Origin: Roseateles_B flavus
GTDB taxonomy: Bacteria > Pseudomonadota > Gammaproteobacteria > Burkholderiales > Burkholderiaceae_C
DNA length: 64,000 nt
Assembly: GCF_039872765.1 (NCBI RefSeq)
Contig: NZ_JBDPZC010000017.1
Coordinates: forward strand, 8,669 to 72,668
Direction: 5' to 3'
The notes beneath the pieces were generated by a model that did not search any database, had not been told where the DNA came from, and worked only from the letters and a program-made list of their open reading frames with translations. Below are positions 1 through 7,998 of this stretch, one piece after another. The translations under genes and the position numbers were made by a program. Each line of letters begins with the position of its first letter. Position 1 is the stretch's first letter.

Positions 1-52
1 GTTTTCGGCCCTGCAGCGTCAGCTGCGGGCGAGGGGCGGTGAACTGGGACAT
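1..52 (-). CDS. 5' end of an unidentified gene (runs off the left edge)
   Basis: An ATG on the minus strand at 52-50 is preceded, 6 bases away, by AAGGAG, a good ribosome binding site. The visible product begins MSQFTAPRPQLTLQGRK and is open to the window edge. Seventeen residues are too few to name a family. The call rests only on the start codon, the Shine-Dalgarno spacing and the open frame. Confidence 0.5.
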   Translation of the reverse strand, partial: MSQFTAPRPQLTLQGRK

Positions 53-701
53 GTCGCTCTCCTTGGCGCCTCCCGGGTTCGTCGGGCCGGCGCAGGCAAT
101 GAAGGGTTGATCGGACGATGCACAGGCGGCGCCGGGCCGGTGGACGGATCCACCCGCAGGCTGGCCCGGCACGGGACCGGTCTCAAGTCAGGGCATGGCG
201 GCAGGGACGCTTGCGCAGGCGGTGGTTCGAAGCCACGCGCAGGGCGGCAGGCCGCAGGGCACAGGCAGGCGCTGGCACATCAGGGCGCTGGGTGCGCCCG
301 GGGGCCTTGAGCAAGCCGGCGTCGGCCCGGGTTCGGCGGTGACGCGTGGCTGGCATGGCCCTGATGACCAGGGTCAGGTGAGGTTGCTGGTGCTCACCGA
401 GGCGGCGTCACCCTGGCACTGCAGGGGCGGGGTGACGCGCGGTGGTGAGGAACTCATCGCGGTGAACCCGTCCGCGACTTGCGCAAATGATAAACGATTG
501 ATTATCTTGCGCAAGCGCTTTTTATCTCTGATGCAAAGCAATCCCAAGCGCCGTGCGAAGCTCGCGCGGCGCGTGCGATGTGCGCGCCAGGCGCGGGAAG
601 CGCCTGGGCATGGGCCTTGTACGGGGGCGGGGGAGCGGGCGGCAGCGGCCCCGAGAGAAAGCGCGCCGGCCGTGGCCGGGCGCTGGCACCGCTGTCCCTG
701 A
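53..701. other. 650-bp gene-poor intergenic region
   Basis: No convincing gene lies here. The open frames on the plus strand (for example 195-701) are Arg/Gly/Ala-rich with no recognisable motif, which is typical of chance frames in GC-rich DNA, and none has a good ribosome site. The one structured element is an AT-rich dyad at 479-514, listed separately. The region separates a gene fragment reading left from the convergently placed end of the HTH gene, so it should carry the promoter of the leftward fragment. Confidence 0.5.
479..514. promoter_or_regulatory. 36-bp AT-rich dyad with two TTGCGCAA boxes (candidate operator)
   Basis: The 8-bp palindrome TTGCGCAA occurs at 479-486 and again at 507-514. 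Inside the pair, GATAA (489-493) is inverted as TTATC (502-506). The arms read TTGCGCAA-at-GATAA and TTATC-TTGCGCAA around an 8-base centre. The stretch is much more AT-rich than its surroundings, which suits a protein binding site or promoter. Which gene it controls and which protein binds it are unknown; the HTH gene at 702-1292 is an obvious candidate but its start is at the far end. Confidence 0.5.
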
Positions 702-1292
702 TTAACGCTTCTTGGGCTTGAGCGGGGCGATGCCCTGCTGGAGTCGGCGCCAGTCGTCCAGATCGCTGGCGTGCGACGCCGCCGAAGCGGGCGCGGCGGG
801 CGGCCTGGCGGCCGAGCTGCGCGCCCCCGTGCCGGCGGCAGGATGCACCACCGGGGCGGGCGCCGGGCTCTCCGGCGGCGTCAGCACCTCGCCCAGCAGG
901 TCCAGCAGGCGCGTGCGGGCGCGCTGGGGATGGCGGCGATAGTAGGTCAGCACCAGGCCGATGATGAAGCGTTCGTCGTCATCGCGGGGCAGGGCAGGTT
1001 CGGTGTCGCCCGCGGGCGCCGGGGCCTGGCCGTGCTCCAGGTCCATCCAGCCGGGCGGCTTGTGGCACAGCTGCTCGAACTGCCGGGCCAGGCGTTCGCC
1101 GATCTGGCGCGAACGGCTCTTGATCTGGCTCCAGTAGCTGGGCTGGATCTGCAAGCGCTCCGCGAAACGCCGCTCCAGGCCGCGCAGAGCGGCGGCATCG
1201 GGGTGCTTGATGGTGGCGGCGACGAACTCTTCAAACAGGATCATCGCGTTGTCCAGACGGACCTGAGCGACGTCCCGGGCAGCGGAACACAT
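702..1292 (-). CDS. Helix-turn-helix DNA-binding protein (Cro/C1-like)
   Basis: This 196-residue product has a helix-turn-helix-like block around residues 45-85. The run FAERLQIQPSYWSQIKS is followed by IGERLARQFEQ and then KPPGWMD. That pattern matches small phage-repressor-like regulators. Residues 95-135 are charged and helical (DDERFIIGLVLTYYRRHPQRAR), and the rest is an Ala/Pro-rich tail ending in basic KPKKR. A start at Met17 (1244) is also possible because neither ATG has a strong ribosome site. The gene sits just downstream of the EF-G-like gene and reads the same way, but 47 bases separate them. The regulated target is unknown. Confidence 0.6.
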   Translation of the reverse strand: MCSAARDVAQVRLDNAMILFEEFVAATIKHPDAAALRGLERRFAERLQIQPSYWSQIKSRSRQIGERLARQFEQLCHKPPGWMDLEHGQAPAPAGDTEPALPRDDDERFIIGLVLTYYRRHPQRARTRLLDLLGEVLTPPESPAPAPVVHPAAGTGARSSAARPPAAPASAASHASDLDDWRRLQQGIAPLKPKKR

Positions 1293-1338
1293 CCCGCAAT
1301 GATAAAGCCTTGTTCACTCAAGCCCGGTGTGATTGTCC

Positions 1339-3438
1339 TCACTCGTCCTCGTCGTGCGGCTTGTGGGCCGCCACCAGCTGCGCCTGCATATTGGGTGGTA
1401 CCAGCTCGTAGTGCGAGAGGCTGATGGTGTAGCGGCCCTGGCCGCTGGTCAGGGCATTGAGCCGCGTCTGGTAGCTGACGAGCTCGGCCAGCGGGGCCAG
1501 GCCCTGGATGCTGATGCTGCCCGGCACCGGATTGCCCGTGCCCAGCACCTGCCCGCGCCGCGAGGCCAGGTCGCCGGTGATGTCCCCCATGGTGGCGGCG
1601 GGGGCGAGGATCTCCACCTGCACGATGGGTTCCAGCACTTGCGGGCGGGCCTCCAGCACGGCGGCCATCAGGGCCTTGCGCCCGGCGGTCACGAAGGCGA
1701 TTTCCTTGGAGTCCACCGAGTGGTGCTTGCCGTCGAACACCACCACCCGCAGGTCCACCAGCGGGAAGCCGGCGATCACGCCCTGGGCCAGGGCCTGGCG
1801 CACACCCTTCTCGACGGCGGGCATGAAGACACCGGGGATGGTGCCGCCCTTGACCTCGTCGCGGAATTCGAAGCCGGCGCCTCGCTCCAGGGGCTCGATG
1901 CGCAGCCACACCTCGCCGAACTGTCCGGCGCCGCCGCTCTGCTTCTTGTGGCGGTAATGGCCCTCGGAGGGCGAGGAGATGGTCTCCCGGTAGGCCACGC
2001 GTGGCGGCTGCGTCTGCACCTCGCCCTTGTAGGTCTCGCGCAGGCGCTCCAGCAGCACGCGCAGATGCAGTTCGCCCAGGCCGTAGACGAGGGTCTCGTT
2101 GGTCTGGGCGGCATGTTCCAGGCGCAGGCAGGGATCTTCGTCGACCAGGCGGCGCAGCTGGTCCCACAGGCGTTGCTCGTCGCCATGCCGGGCAGGGCTG
2201 ATCGCCAGGCCGTGCACCGGCTCGGGGAATTGCAGCGGGGCCAGGTGCAGGTGTTCGTCTTCGGGCGCGTCGTGCAGCACGGCGTCGTAGTGCAGCTCGT
2301 CGATCTTGGCCACGGCGCAGAGGTCGCCCGGAAGGGCCTGCTCCACCTCCACATGCTCCTTGCCGCGCAGCATGAAGAGATGGCTGACGCGCACCGGCTT
2401 GCGTGCATGGCCCACATAGAGCTGGGCATTGCGTTTCAGCGTGCCCTGATGGACGCGCAGCAGGGCCAGCTTGCCGAGGTAGGGGTCGGCCTGGATCTTG
2501 AAGACGTGGGCCAGCACGTGGCGGTCTGCATCGGGCAGGGGTTTCAGCGGGCGGGCGTCGGCGCCCTCGCCCTCCAGGAACTGCGGCGGGTTGGCCTCGC
2601 CCGGGTGAGGCAGCAGGCGCGCGATGGCGTCCAGCAGCTCGGGCACGCCCACGCCGGACTTCGCCGCGGTGAAGCACACGGGGATGAGGTGGCCCTCGCG
2701 CAGGGCCTGCTCCAGGGGCGCATGCAGCTCGCTGGCGGGGACGTCGCCTTCGTTGAGGTAGCGCTCGACGAAGTCACCGTCGACCTCCACCACCTGTTCC
2801 ACCAAGGCCCGATGGGCCTCGGCCACGGAGCCGAAGTCGCTGTCGCCGTCGCGCTGGAAAAAGCAGTCCGAGACCCGCGTGCCGCCGCCGGCCGGCAGGT
2901 TCAGCGGCAGGCATTCCTTGCCCAGGCGCTCCTGCAGCAGGGCCAGCAGGCCGGGGAGGTCGACCTCCGGGGCGTCGATCTTGTTGATCACGACCAGGCG
3001 CGTGCGCTCGCGCTGGGCCGCGACCTCCATCAGCCGCGTGGCCATCAGCTCCAGTCCAGCCTGCGCATTGAGCACCAGCACGGCGCTCTCCACGGCTTCC
3101 AGCGCGGGGAGGGCCTGGCCGATGAAGTCCGGCGCGCCCGGGGTGTCCAGCACATGCAGGCGCAGGCCCTGCCAGTCGAGGTGGACGGCGCTGGTCTGCA
3201 GCGAATGCTGCATGCGGCGCTCCAGGGCTTCGTGGTCACTGACCGTGTTGCCCTTCTCGACGGATCCTGCCTGCTTGATGGCGCCCGCCTGCAGCAGCAG
3301 GGCCTCGCACAAGGTGGTCTTGCCGCTGCCTGCGGGGCCGACCAGGGCCAGGGTGCGCAGGCTCTGCAGGCGGGAATCCTGCGCGCTGCCGGACAGGCCG
3401 GAGGCAGCGCCTCCTGCGGACGAAGGGCTGGAGGCCAT
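1339..3438 (-). CDS. EF-G-like translation-factor GTPase
   Basis: A 699-residue paralogue of elongation factor G. The G1 loop GPAGSGKTT is at about residues 34-42, the G3 motif DTPG near 98 and the G4 motif NKID follows, with the usual order of EF-G domains II-V. The switch region EKGNTVSDHE..ERRMQHS matches the EF-G-like family. The frame is open further upstream to 3663, but the ATG at 3438 has AGGAG 7 bases before it and begins just before the conserved domain, so it was chosen. There is no rpsL/rpsG/tuf context, so this is the accessory EF-G-like protein common in Burkholderiales and not the housekeeping fusA. Its precise role in translation is not established. Confidence 0.85.
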   Translation of the reverse strand: MASSPSSAGGAASGLSGSAQDSRLQSLRTLALVGPAGSGKTTLCEALLLQAGAIKQAGSVEKGNTVSDHEALERRMQHSLQTSAVHLDWQGLRLHVLDTPGAPDFIGQALPALEAVESAVLVLNAQAGLELMATRLMEVAAQRERTRLVVINKIDAPEVDLPGLLALLQERLGKECLPLNLPAGGGTRVSDCFFQRDGDSDFGSVAEAHRALVEQVVEVDGDFVERYLNEGDVPASELHAPLEQALREGHLIPVCFTAAKSGVGVPELLDAIARLLPHPGEANPPQFLEGEGADARPLKPLPDADRHVLAHVFKIQADPYLGKLALLRVHQGTLKRNAQLYVGHARKPVRVSHLFMLRGKEHVEVEQALPGDLCAVAKIDELHYDAVLHDAPEDEHLHLAPLQFPEPVHGLAISPARHGDEQRLWDQLRRLVDEDPCLRLEHAAQTNETLVYGLGELHLRVLLERLRETYKGEVQTQPPRVAYRETISSPSEGHYRHKKQSGGAGQFGEVWLRIEPLERGAGFEFRDEVKGGTIPGVFMPAVEKGVRQALAQGVIAGFPLVDLRVVVFDGKHHSVDSKEIAFVTAGRKALMAAVLEARPQVLEPIVQVEILAPAATMGDITGDLASRRGQVLGTGNPVPGSISIQGLAPLAELVSYQTRLNALTSGQGRYTISLSHYELVPPNMQAQLVAAHKPHDEDE

Positions 3439-3541
3439 AGGCGTGCTCCTTGAGGTCGGGACCGATGCACAAATGCCGTGGCCTGAGCCTAGGGCAAGGC
3501 ATGGCCCCGCACAAGGGGGCGTGCGCAAGACCTGACGTCGT

Positions 3542-4840
3542 TCAGGCGTAGCGCAGCTCGCCGTCTTCCAGCTGCTCCTGCGTGGCTGCGGTGAAGGCGT
3601 AGTCCAGGACGGGCCGCCGGCCGCTGACGATGTCCGCAATGGCCGCCGCCGAGCCGCAGGCATGGGTCCAGCCCAGGGTGCCGTGCCCGGTGTTGAGGTA
3701 GACGTTGGGCACGTGGCTGGCGCCGATATAGGGCAGGTTGGACGGCGTGGCGGGCCGCAGGCCGGTCCAGAACTGCGCGCCGCGGCCGTCGGTCATGGAG
3801 GGGAAGAGCTCGCGCGTGCGACGCACGATGGCCTCGCAGCGGGTGAGGTTCAGCTCGGTGCTGTAGCCGTTGAGCTCGGCCGTGCCGGCAATGCGCAGGC
3901 GGTCGCCCAGGCGCGAGAAGACCAGCTTGTACTCGTCGTCCGTCAGAGAGACCTGGTAGCTGTGCTCGGGCGAGATCACCGGCAGCGTCACCGAGTAGCC
4001 CTTGGCCGGGTAGATGTTGAGATGGATGCCCAGCTCGCGTGCCAGGCCGCGGCTGAAGCTGCCCATGCACAGCACGAAGCGGTCGGCGGCCAGGCGCTGC
4101 ACCACGCCGTTCGCATCGGCGCAGATCACGCGGCTGATGCCGGACTCGCGGCTGCCTTCCAGGCCCAGGATGCGGGTGTCGTAGGCGAAGCGCACGCCGG
4201 CTTCCGCACAGCGGGCGGCCAGGGCCTGGGTGAAGCGGTGGGCGTCGCCGGACTCGTCGCTGGGCGTCATCGAACCGCCGACGATCTGCTGCCGGCACTG
4301 GGCCAGCGCGGGCTCGATGGCCACGCATTCGTCGGGCGTCTTCATGTCCAGCTCGCAGCCCTGCTCGCGCATGATGCGGGCCGGCTCCTGCGCCGCCTCG
4401 TACTCGGCCTCGCTGGTGTAGAAGTGCAGGATGCCCTGGGTGCGCTGGTCGTATTGCAGGCCCAGTTGGCCGCGCAGCTCGCGCAGTTGCTCGCGGCTGT
4501 AGAGGCCCAGCTTGACGATGTTGCGGATGTTGTGCGCCGTGCGGCCCTGCGTGCACTCGCGCAGGAACTGCAGGCCCCAGCGCCACTGGGCCAGGTCCGC
4601 GCGCAGGCGGAAGAGCAGGGGGGCGTCCTCCTTCATGAGCCACTTGAGCACCTTCAGCGGTGCGCCGGGATTGGCCCAGGGCTCGGCATGGGAGACGGAG
4701 ATCTGCCCGCCATTGGCGTAGCTGGTCTCCAGGCCGGCTGCGGGCTGGCGGTCGATGACGGTGACTTCGTGGCCGGCCCGGCGGAGATACCAGGCGGTGC
4801 TGATGCCGGTGACGCCGGCGCCCAGGACGATGACATGCAT
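3542..4840 (-). CDS. dadA: D-amino acid dehydrogenase (DadA-type FAD oxidoreductase)
   Basis: A 432-residue flavoprotein oxidising D-amino acids to 2-oxo acids and ammonia, normally passing electrons to the respiratory quinone pool at the inner membrane. The FAD Rossmann motif GAGVTG is at residues 7-12, followed by the acidic end of strand 2 (VTVID). The C-terminal block RPATPSNLPYIG and the N-T-G-H-G-T-L-G-W-T run are typical of DadA. A much longer open frame extends upstream to 6229, but Met at 4840 opens the conserved fold. The gene is preceded by a tandem glycine riboswitch, so its expression should track glycine. That makes glycine or a related amino acid a plausible substrate, which is inference. 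Confidence 0.88.
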   Translation of the reverse strand: MHVIVLGAGVTGISTAWYLRRAGHEVTVIDRQPAAGLETSYANGGQISVSHAEPWANPGAPLKVLKWLMKEDAPLLFRLRADLAQWRWGLQFLRECTQGRTAHNIRNIVKLGLYSREQLRELRGQLGLQYDQRTQGILHFYTSEAEYEAAQEPARIMREQGCELDMKTPDECVAIEPALAQCRQQIVGGSMTPSDESGDAHRFTQALAARCAEAGVRFAYDTRILGLEGSRESGISRVICADANGVVQRLAADRFVLCMGSFSRGLARELGIHLNIYPAKGYSVTLPVISPEHSYQVSLTDDEYKLVFSRLGDRLRIAGTAELNGYSTELNLTRCEAIVRRTRELFPSMTDGRGAQFWTGLRPATPSNLPYIGASHVPNVYLNTGHGTLGWTHACGSAAAIADIVSGRRPVLDYAFTAATQEQLEDGELRYA

Positions 4841-4903
4841 GCGGAACTCTCGATGAACTGAGGGTTGAACGCGCAGGCGTGCGTGACTCGGGCGTGAGGG
4901 GCA

Positions 4904-4950
4904 GAAAAAACCCCGGGCCAAAGAGAGCGTGCGCCTGTGCGCGCCGCTCC
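4904..4950 (-). terminator. Expression platform with hairpin and U-run of the glycine riboswitch
   Basis: Read on the minus strand after the second aptamer, GAGCG..GCGC pairs with GCGC..CGCTC around an ACAG loop (about 4919-4948). GGCCCGGGG and a run of six T (A at 4905-4910) then follow. This is the expected place for the expression platform, with dadA starting 64 bases further on. The exact switching fold was not computed. The U-run is separated from the clearest hairpin by about 12 bases, so calling it an intrinsic terminator is tentative. Confidence 0.5.
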
Positions 4951-5156
4951 CGCTGTCCTCGGTACCTGAGAGATTCAGCCGCTGGACTTCAGGGTCTGCG
5001 GCCTTGCTCCTTCGGCGGAAGCCGGGCTCGGAGCCTGGCCTCACTCTCCAGCATTCGGCTTGATGACGGATCCAGTACGGGGCCTGAGCGAGTATGGGAG
5101 CTTGCGCCTTCGGCGGCAGGCCCGCATGAACATGGCATGGGGTCTGCACTCTCCTG
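4945..5156 (-). promoter_or_regulatory. Tandem glycine riboswitch upstream of dadA
   Basis: Both conserved aptamer cores are visible on the minus strand. Aptamer 1 opens with GGAGAG (5154-5149), has GCCGAAGG (5114-5107) followed by CGCAAGCTCCC, and closes with CTCAGGC. Aptamer 2 opens with GGAGAG (5049-5044), has GCCGAAGG (5016-5009) then AGCAAG, and closes with CTCTCAGGTACCGAGGACAG (about 4970-4951). The order, spacing and tandem layout match the glycine riboswitch class, in which two aptamers bind glycine. It lies in the leader of dadA, 100-300 bases before the start codon, with a hairpin and U-run between. Confidence 0.9.
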
Positions 5157-5168
5157 AATCCGACGCGC

Positions 5169-5198
5169 AGTGTACGTGGCCGGGGCGGCCGTCGGCAA
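5169..5198 (-). promoter_or_regulatory. Candidate sigma-70 promoter for the riboswitch-dadA transcript
   Basis: On the minus strand TTGCCG (5198-5193) and TACACT (5174-5169) are separated by 18 bases, each matching 4 of 6 consensus positions. Initiation would fall at about 5161-5163, a few bases before the first GGAGAG of the riboswitch, which is where such a leader should begin. It was found by eye without any score. Confidence 0.45.
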
Positions 5199-5302
5199 GC
5201 GGGCCGCCTGCGCCAGCGGTCTCCCATGGCTTTGTGCACGGCGGGCAAGTCCGGTGGCGCGGGAGCCGAGGCGCGCCCAAGATGCGCGCCAAGGAGGTCC
5301 GC

Positions 5303-6220
5303 ATGGGACGCACTGCAAAAGTCTGCATCGGAGGCCGGACCTGGGCTGGCCTGGCCCTGATGGCGGCGTTCGTGGCCCCGGCTGCGGCGGATTGCCCGCC
5401 GTCCTTGGAGGGCCAGGTCCAGCAGGCCGCGCAGCTGCGTGCCTGGACGCAGGACGCCGCGCGCCCGGCGGCGCCCTTCCAGCGAGTGGCGCTCTCTCTG
5501 GCCGACTGTCTGTCCTCGCCCGATCCCGCCTTGCGTGACGAGCTGGGCTTCGAGCTGCTTTCCGCCTGGATGCGCGCCGGCCGGCTCACCCCTGAAACCC
5601 TGCGCCTGCTGCGCGATCGCTGGCTGTCCGTGCTGCAGGCGCCGCCGGACGCTCCGGGGTTTCACGCGCCCTTTGCGGCGCTGGCGCTGTCCGAGGTCGC
5701 CCGTGTCGATCGCGTCCAGCCCTTTCTGCAGCCTGCCGAGCGCGAGGCCCTGCTGGTGGCAGGCGCTTCCTGGCTGCGGCAATGGCGCGACTACCGCGCG
5801 CATGACGACCGCGAGGGCTGGCGCCATGGGGTGGCCCACGGCGCCGATCTGCTGATGCAGCTGGCCCTGAACCCCGCCGTGGATGCGGACGGCGCGGCCC
5901 TCATGCTGGCCTCGCTGGGCGCCCAGGTGCTGGCCCAGGGGCAGGTCGCCTACCAGCATGGCGAGGGCGAGCGCCTGGCGCGGGCCGCGCGCTTTGCCCT
6001 GGCGCGCAGTGCCTGGTCGGCGGAGCAGGTGAAGGCCTGGCTGCTGACGGTGCTGGAGCCCGCTCGCGGCGGCAGCTGGGATGCCCGCCGCCTGCGCCTG
6101 GCGCACAACGCCCGCCAGTTCCTGTGGCCGCTTTATGTGGCCCTGCAGGAGCAACCCGATGCCGGCCTGCGCGAGCGCGCGCTGCCCGCGGTGCGCCAGG
6201 CGCTGGCGTCCTTGGACTGA
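5303..6220 (+). CDS. Exported DUF2785-like protein
   Basis: A 305-residue protein with a likely signal peptide: basic start MGRTAKV, hydrophobic WAGLALMAAFVA, then an APAAA-D cleavage site. The mature part is almost all helical, with the run HGVAHGADLLMQLALNP and a later WDARRLRLAHNARQFLWPLY, features I associate with the DUF2785 family. AAGGAGGT sits 5 bases before the chosen ATG. The function is unknown and the family assignment is from memory of its motifs. It is transcribed away from the riboswitch-dadA promoter, so the two genes share the 5175-5300 interval. Confidence 0.65.
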   Translation: MGRTAKVCIGGRTWAGLALMAAFVAPAAADCPPSLEGQVQQAAQLRAWTQDAARPAAPFQRVALSLADCLSSPDPALRDELGFELLSAWMRAGRLTPETLRLLRDRWLSVLQAPPDAPGFHAPFAALALSEVARVDRVQPFLQPAEREALLVAGASWLRQWRDYRAHDDREGWRHGVAHGADLLMQLALNPAVDADGAALMLASLGAQVLAQGQVAYQHGEGERLARAARFALARSAWSAEQVKAWLLTVLEPARGGSWDARRLRLAHNARQFLWPLYVALQEQPDAGLRERALPAVRQALASLD

Positions 6221-6294
6221 GGCCGCCACAGCTTCTTACAACGGGGACGCCGGCAAGCTCCTAGACTGCCTGCATCCACGACGGGAGATGGCGC

Positions 6295-7506
6295 ATGGCA
6301 GCTTGGCATCGAAGCTCGGGAGCCCTGATGGTGGCGGCCCTGGTGGCGTGCGGAGGGGGCGGCGGTGACTCAAGCGCCAGCGCCACACCGACACCCACGC
6401 CGACACCAACACCCACGCCGACACCAACACCCACGCCGACACCGACACCAACGCCGAGCCCCACTCCCCAGCTCGCCACGCTCCGCACGGACCTGGGCAA
6501 CCCATGGTCCCTGGCCGTGCTGCCGGACGGGCGCCTGCTGGTGACCCAGCGCAGCGGCGGCCTGCTGAGGCTCAGCGCCGACGCGCGCCAGAAGGAGGTC
6601 ATCAGCGGCGCACCAGCGGTGGACTCGGCGGGGCAGGGCGGCCTGCTGGACCTGGCCCTCGACCCCGACTTCAGCCAGAACGGCCTCGTCTACCTGAGCT
6701 TCAGCGAACCGGGCAGTGGCAGCGAGGCGGGGCGCAGCGGCACGGCGGTCTTCAAGGCCCGGCTGCAGGGCACGGCCCTGGTGGAGGGGCAGGTGATCTT
6801 TCGCCAGAGCCCCAAGGTCAGCGGCTCCGGGCACTACGGCTCCCGCCTGGTCTTTGCCCGCGACAAGACCCTCTTCGTGACCCTGGGCGAGCGCCAGCAG
6901 GGCAGCCCCGCTCAGGACCTGGGCAAGACCTTGGGCAAGGTGGTGCGCATCAACCGCGATGGCGGCCTTCCGGCCGACAACCCTGCGCTCGGCCCAGTCG
7001 CCGCGCCGGGCATCTATTCGCTGGGCCACCGCAATCCGCAGGGCGCCGCGCTGCATCCGCAGACGGGCGAGCTCTGGGTCAGCGAGCACGGGCCGCAGGG
7101 CGGTGACGAGATCAACCGCATTGCGCCCGGCGGCAACTACGGCTGGCCGGTGCGCAGCTATGGCTGCAACTACGGTGATCCGGTGGGGGACGCCTGCCGC
7201 ATCGGTGGCGGCACGCATGCGCCGGCCTATGTCGAGCCCCTGACCTTCTGGGTGCCGACCTCCATCGCGCCAGCCGGCCTGCTGTTCTACACCGGCAGCA
7301 TGTTCCCCGAGTGGCAGGGGCAGCTCTTCTCCGGCAGCCTGGCGGGCCAGGCGCTGTGGCGATTGAAGCTGGCCGGCAACACGGTGCAGGAGCGCAGCGC
7401 GATGTATGCCGACCTCGGGGAGCGCATCCGCGACGTCAGGCAGGCGCCCGACGGCGCGCTGCTGATGCTCACCGACAGCGGCCGGCTGCTGCGCGTCTTC
7501 CGCTGA
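6295..7506 (+). CDS. PQQ-dependent soluble aldose dehydrogenase-type lipoprotein
   Basis: A 403-residue glucose/sorbosone dehydrogenase family beta-propeller. Family blocks include PWSLAVLPDGRLLVTQR, GGLLDLALDPDF, GSRLVFARD..LFVTLGER, the run ending INRDG, and YSLGHRNPQG followed by WVSEHGPQGGDEINRI and GGNYGWP. These provide the PQQ and calcium site in known members. Residues 1-19 form a lipoprotein signal ending in LVAC, so Cys19 should be lipidated. A poly-Gly stretch and a Thr-Pro repeat (about residues 31-57) then tether the propeller to the envelope. The likely role is periplasmic oxidation of sugars, and the substrate is not predictable. Confidence 0.85.
   Translation: MAAWHRSSGALMVAALVACGGGGGDSSASATPTPTPTPTPTPTPTPTPTPTPTPSPTPQLATLRTDLGNPWSLAVLPDGRLLVTQRSGGLLRLSADARQKEVISGAPAVDSAGQGGLLDLALDPDFSQNGLVYLSFSEPGSGSEAGRSGTAVFKARLQGTALVEGQVIFRQSPKVSGSGHYGSRLVFARDKTLFVTLGERQQGSPAQDLGKTLGKVVRINRDGGLPADNPALGPVAAPGIYSLGHRNPQGAALHPQTGELWVSEHGPQGGDEINRIAPGGNYGWPVRSYGCNYGDPVGDACRIGGGTHAPAYVEPLTFWVPTSIAPAGLLFYTGSMFPEWQGQLFSGSLAGQALWRLKLAGNTVQERSAMYADLGERIRDVRQAPDGALLMLTDSGRLLRVFR
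6388..6462 (+). repeat. Short tandem repeat encoding a Thr-Pro linker
   Basis: The units ACGCCGACACCAACACCC and close variants recur, coding for alternating Thr and Pro within the sugar dehydrogenase lipoprotein. Because the unit is 6 bases or a multiple, gain or loss of copies keeps the frame and would only change linker length. Slipped-strand length variation between strains is plausible but cannot be seen from one sequence. Confidence 0.75.
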
Positions 7507-7518
7507 GGCGCGAGGCGC

Positions 7519-7998
7519 TCACAGGGCGAGGCCGAGGCAGGCGGCGTCCGCGCGGCCCGCATAGTGGCCGTAGCCGGGGATCTCCGTGAAGCCCTGGTGC
7601 TGGTAGAAGGCCAGGGCGCGGGCGTTGACGCGCCGGGTCTCCAGCCAGACGCGCCGATAGCCCAGGCGGCGGGCCTCGTCCAGCAGGGCGGCCAGCAGGG
7701 CCGCACCCAGGCCTTGGCCGCGGGCCCGGGCATACATGCGCTTGATCTCGGCCGTTCCGGGCAGCCCCTCAGGGAGCGGGCGCAGGGCGCCACAGCCCTG
7801 GGCCTGCCCTTGCCCGTCCCGGGCCACCAGGAAGGCGCAGCCCGTCGACTGCATCCGCGACGGATCGAAGCGGGCGGCGCCGCTGTCGCCGCTGAGCGCG
7901 GCGAGCAGGGCGTTCAGCTCGTCCATCAAGGCGGCGGCGTCCTCGCTGCGGGCGTCGCAAGGCTCGATGCGCCAGCGGGGCGCCGCGATGCCGCTCAC
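7519..7998 (-). CDS. GNAT-family N-acetyltransferase
   Basis: A 159-residue GNAT enzyme transferring acetyl from acetyl-CoA to an unknown amine. The acetyl-CoA pyrophosphate loop is RGQGLGAALLAALLDEA, after the strand EIKRMYA. The C-terminal block RVWLETRRVNARALAFYQHQGF is the usual motif B. The start was set at GTG 7998, which overlaps the stop of the upstream acetyltransferase gene (GTGA) and suggests translational coupling. No better ATG lies in the frame nearby. The frame itself stays open to 8475 but that part shadows the neighbour. Confidence 0.75.
   Translation of the reverse strand: MSGIAAPRWRIEPCDARSEDAAALMDELNALLAALSGDSGAARFDPSRMQSTGCAFLVARDGQGQAQGCGALRPLPEGLPGTAEIKRMYARARGQGLGAALLAALLDEARRLGYRRVWLETRRVNARALAFYQHQGFTEIPGYGHYAGRADAACLGLAL

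Noticed and set aside
195..701. 168-residue frame in the gene-poor left region
   Set aside because: Biased composition, no motif, no ribosome site and no sign of coding constraint that could be read.
1333..3453. 706-residue plus-strand frame opposite the EF-G-like gene
   Set aside because: Antisense shadow with no domain or ribosome site; the minus strand has all EF-G motifs.
4841..6229. Upstream extension of the dadA frame, giving 895 residues
   Set aside because: The extension crosses the riboswitch and is antisense to the DUF2785-like gene. The FAD motif begins at Met 4840.
6388..6462. CRISPR-like array of short repeats
   Set aside because: Units are 6-18 bases with no spacers, are within an open frame and encode Thr-Pro.
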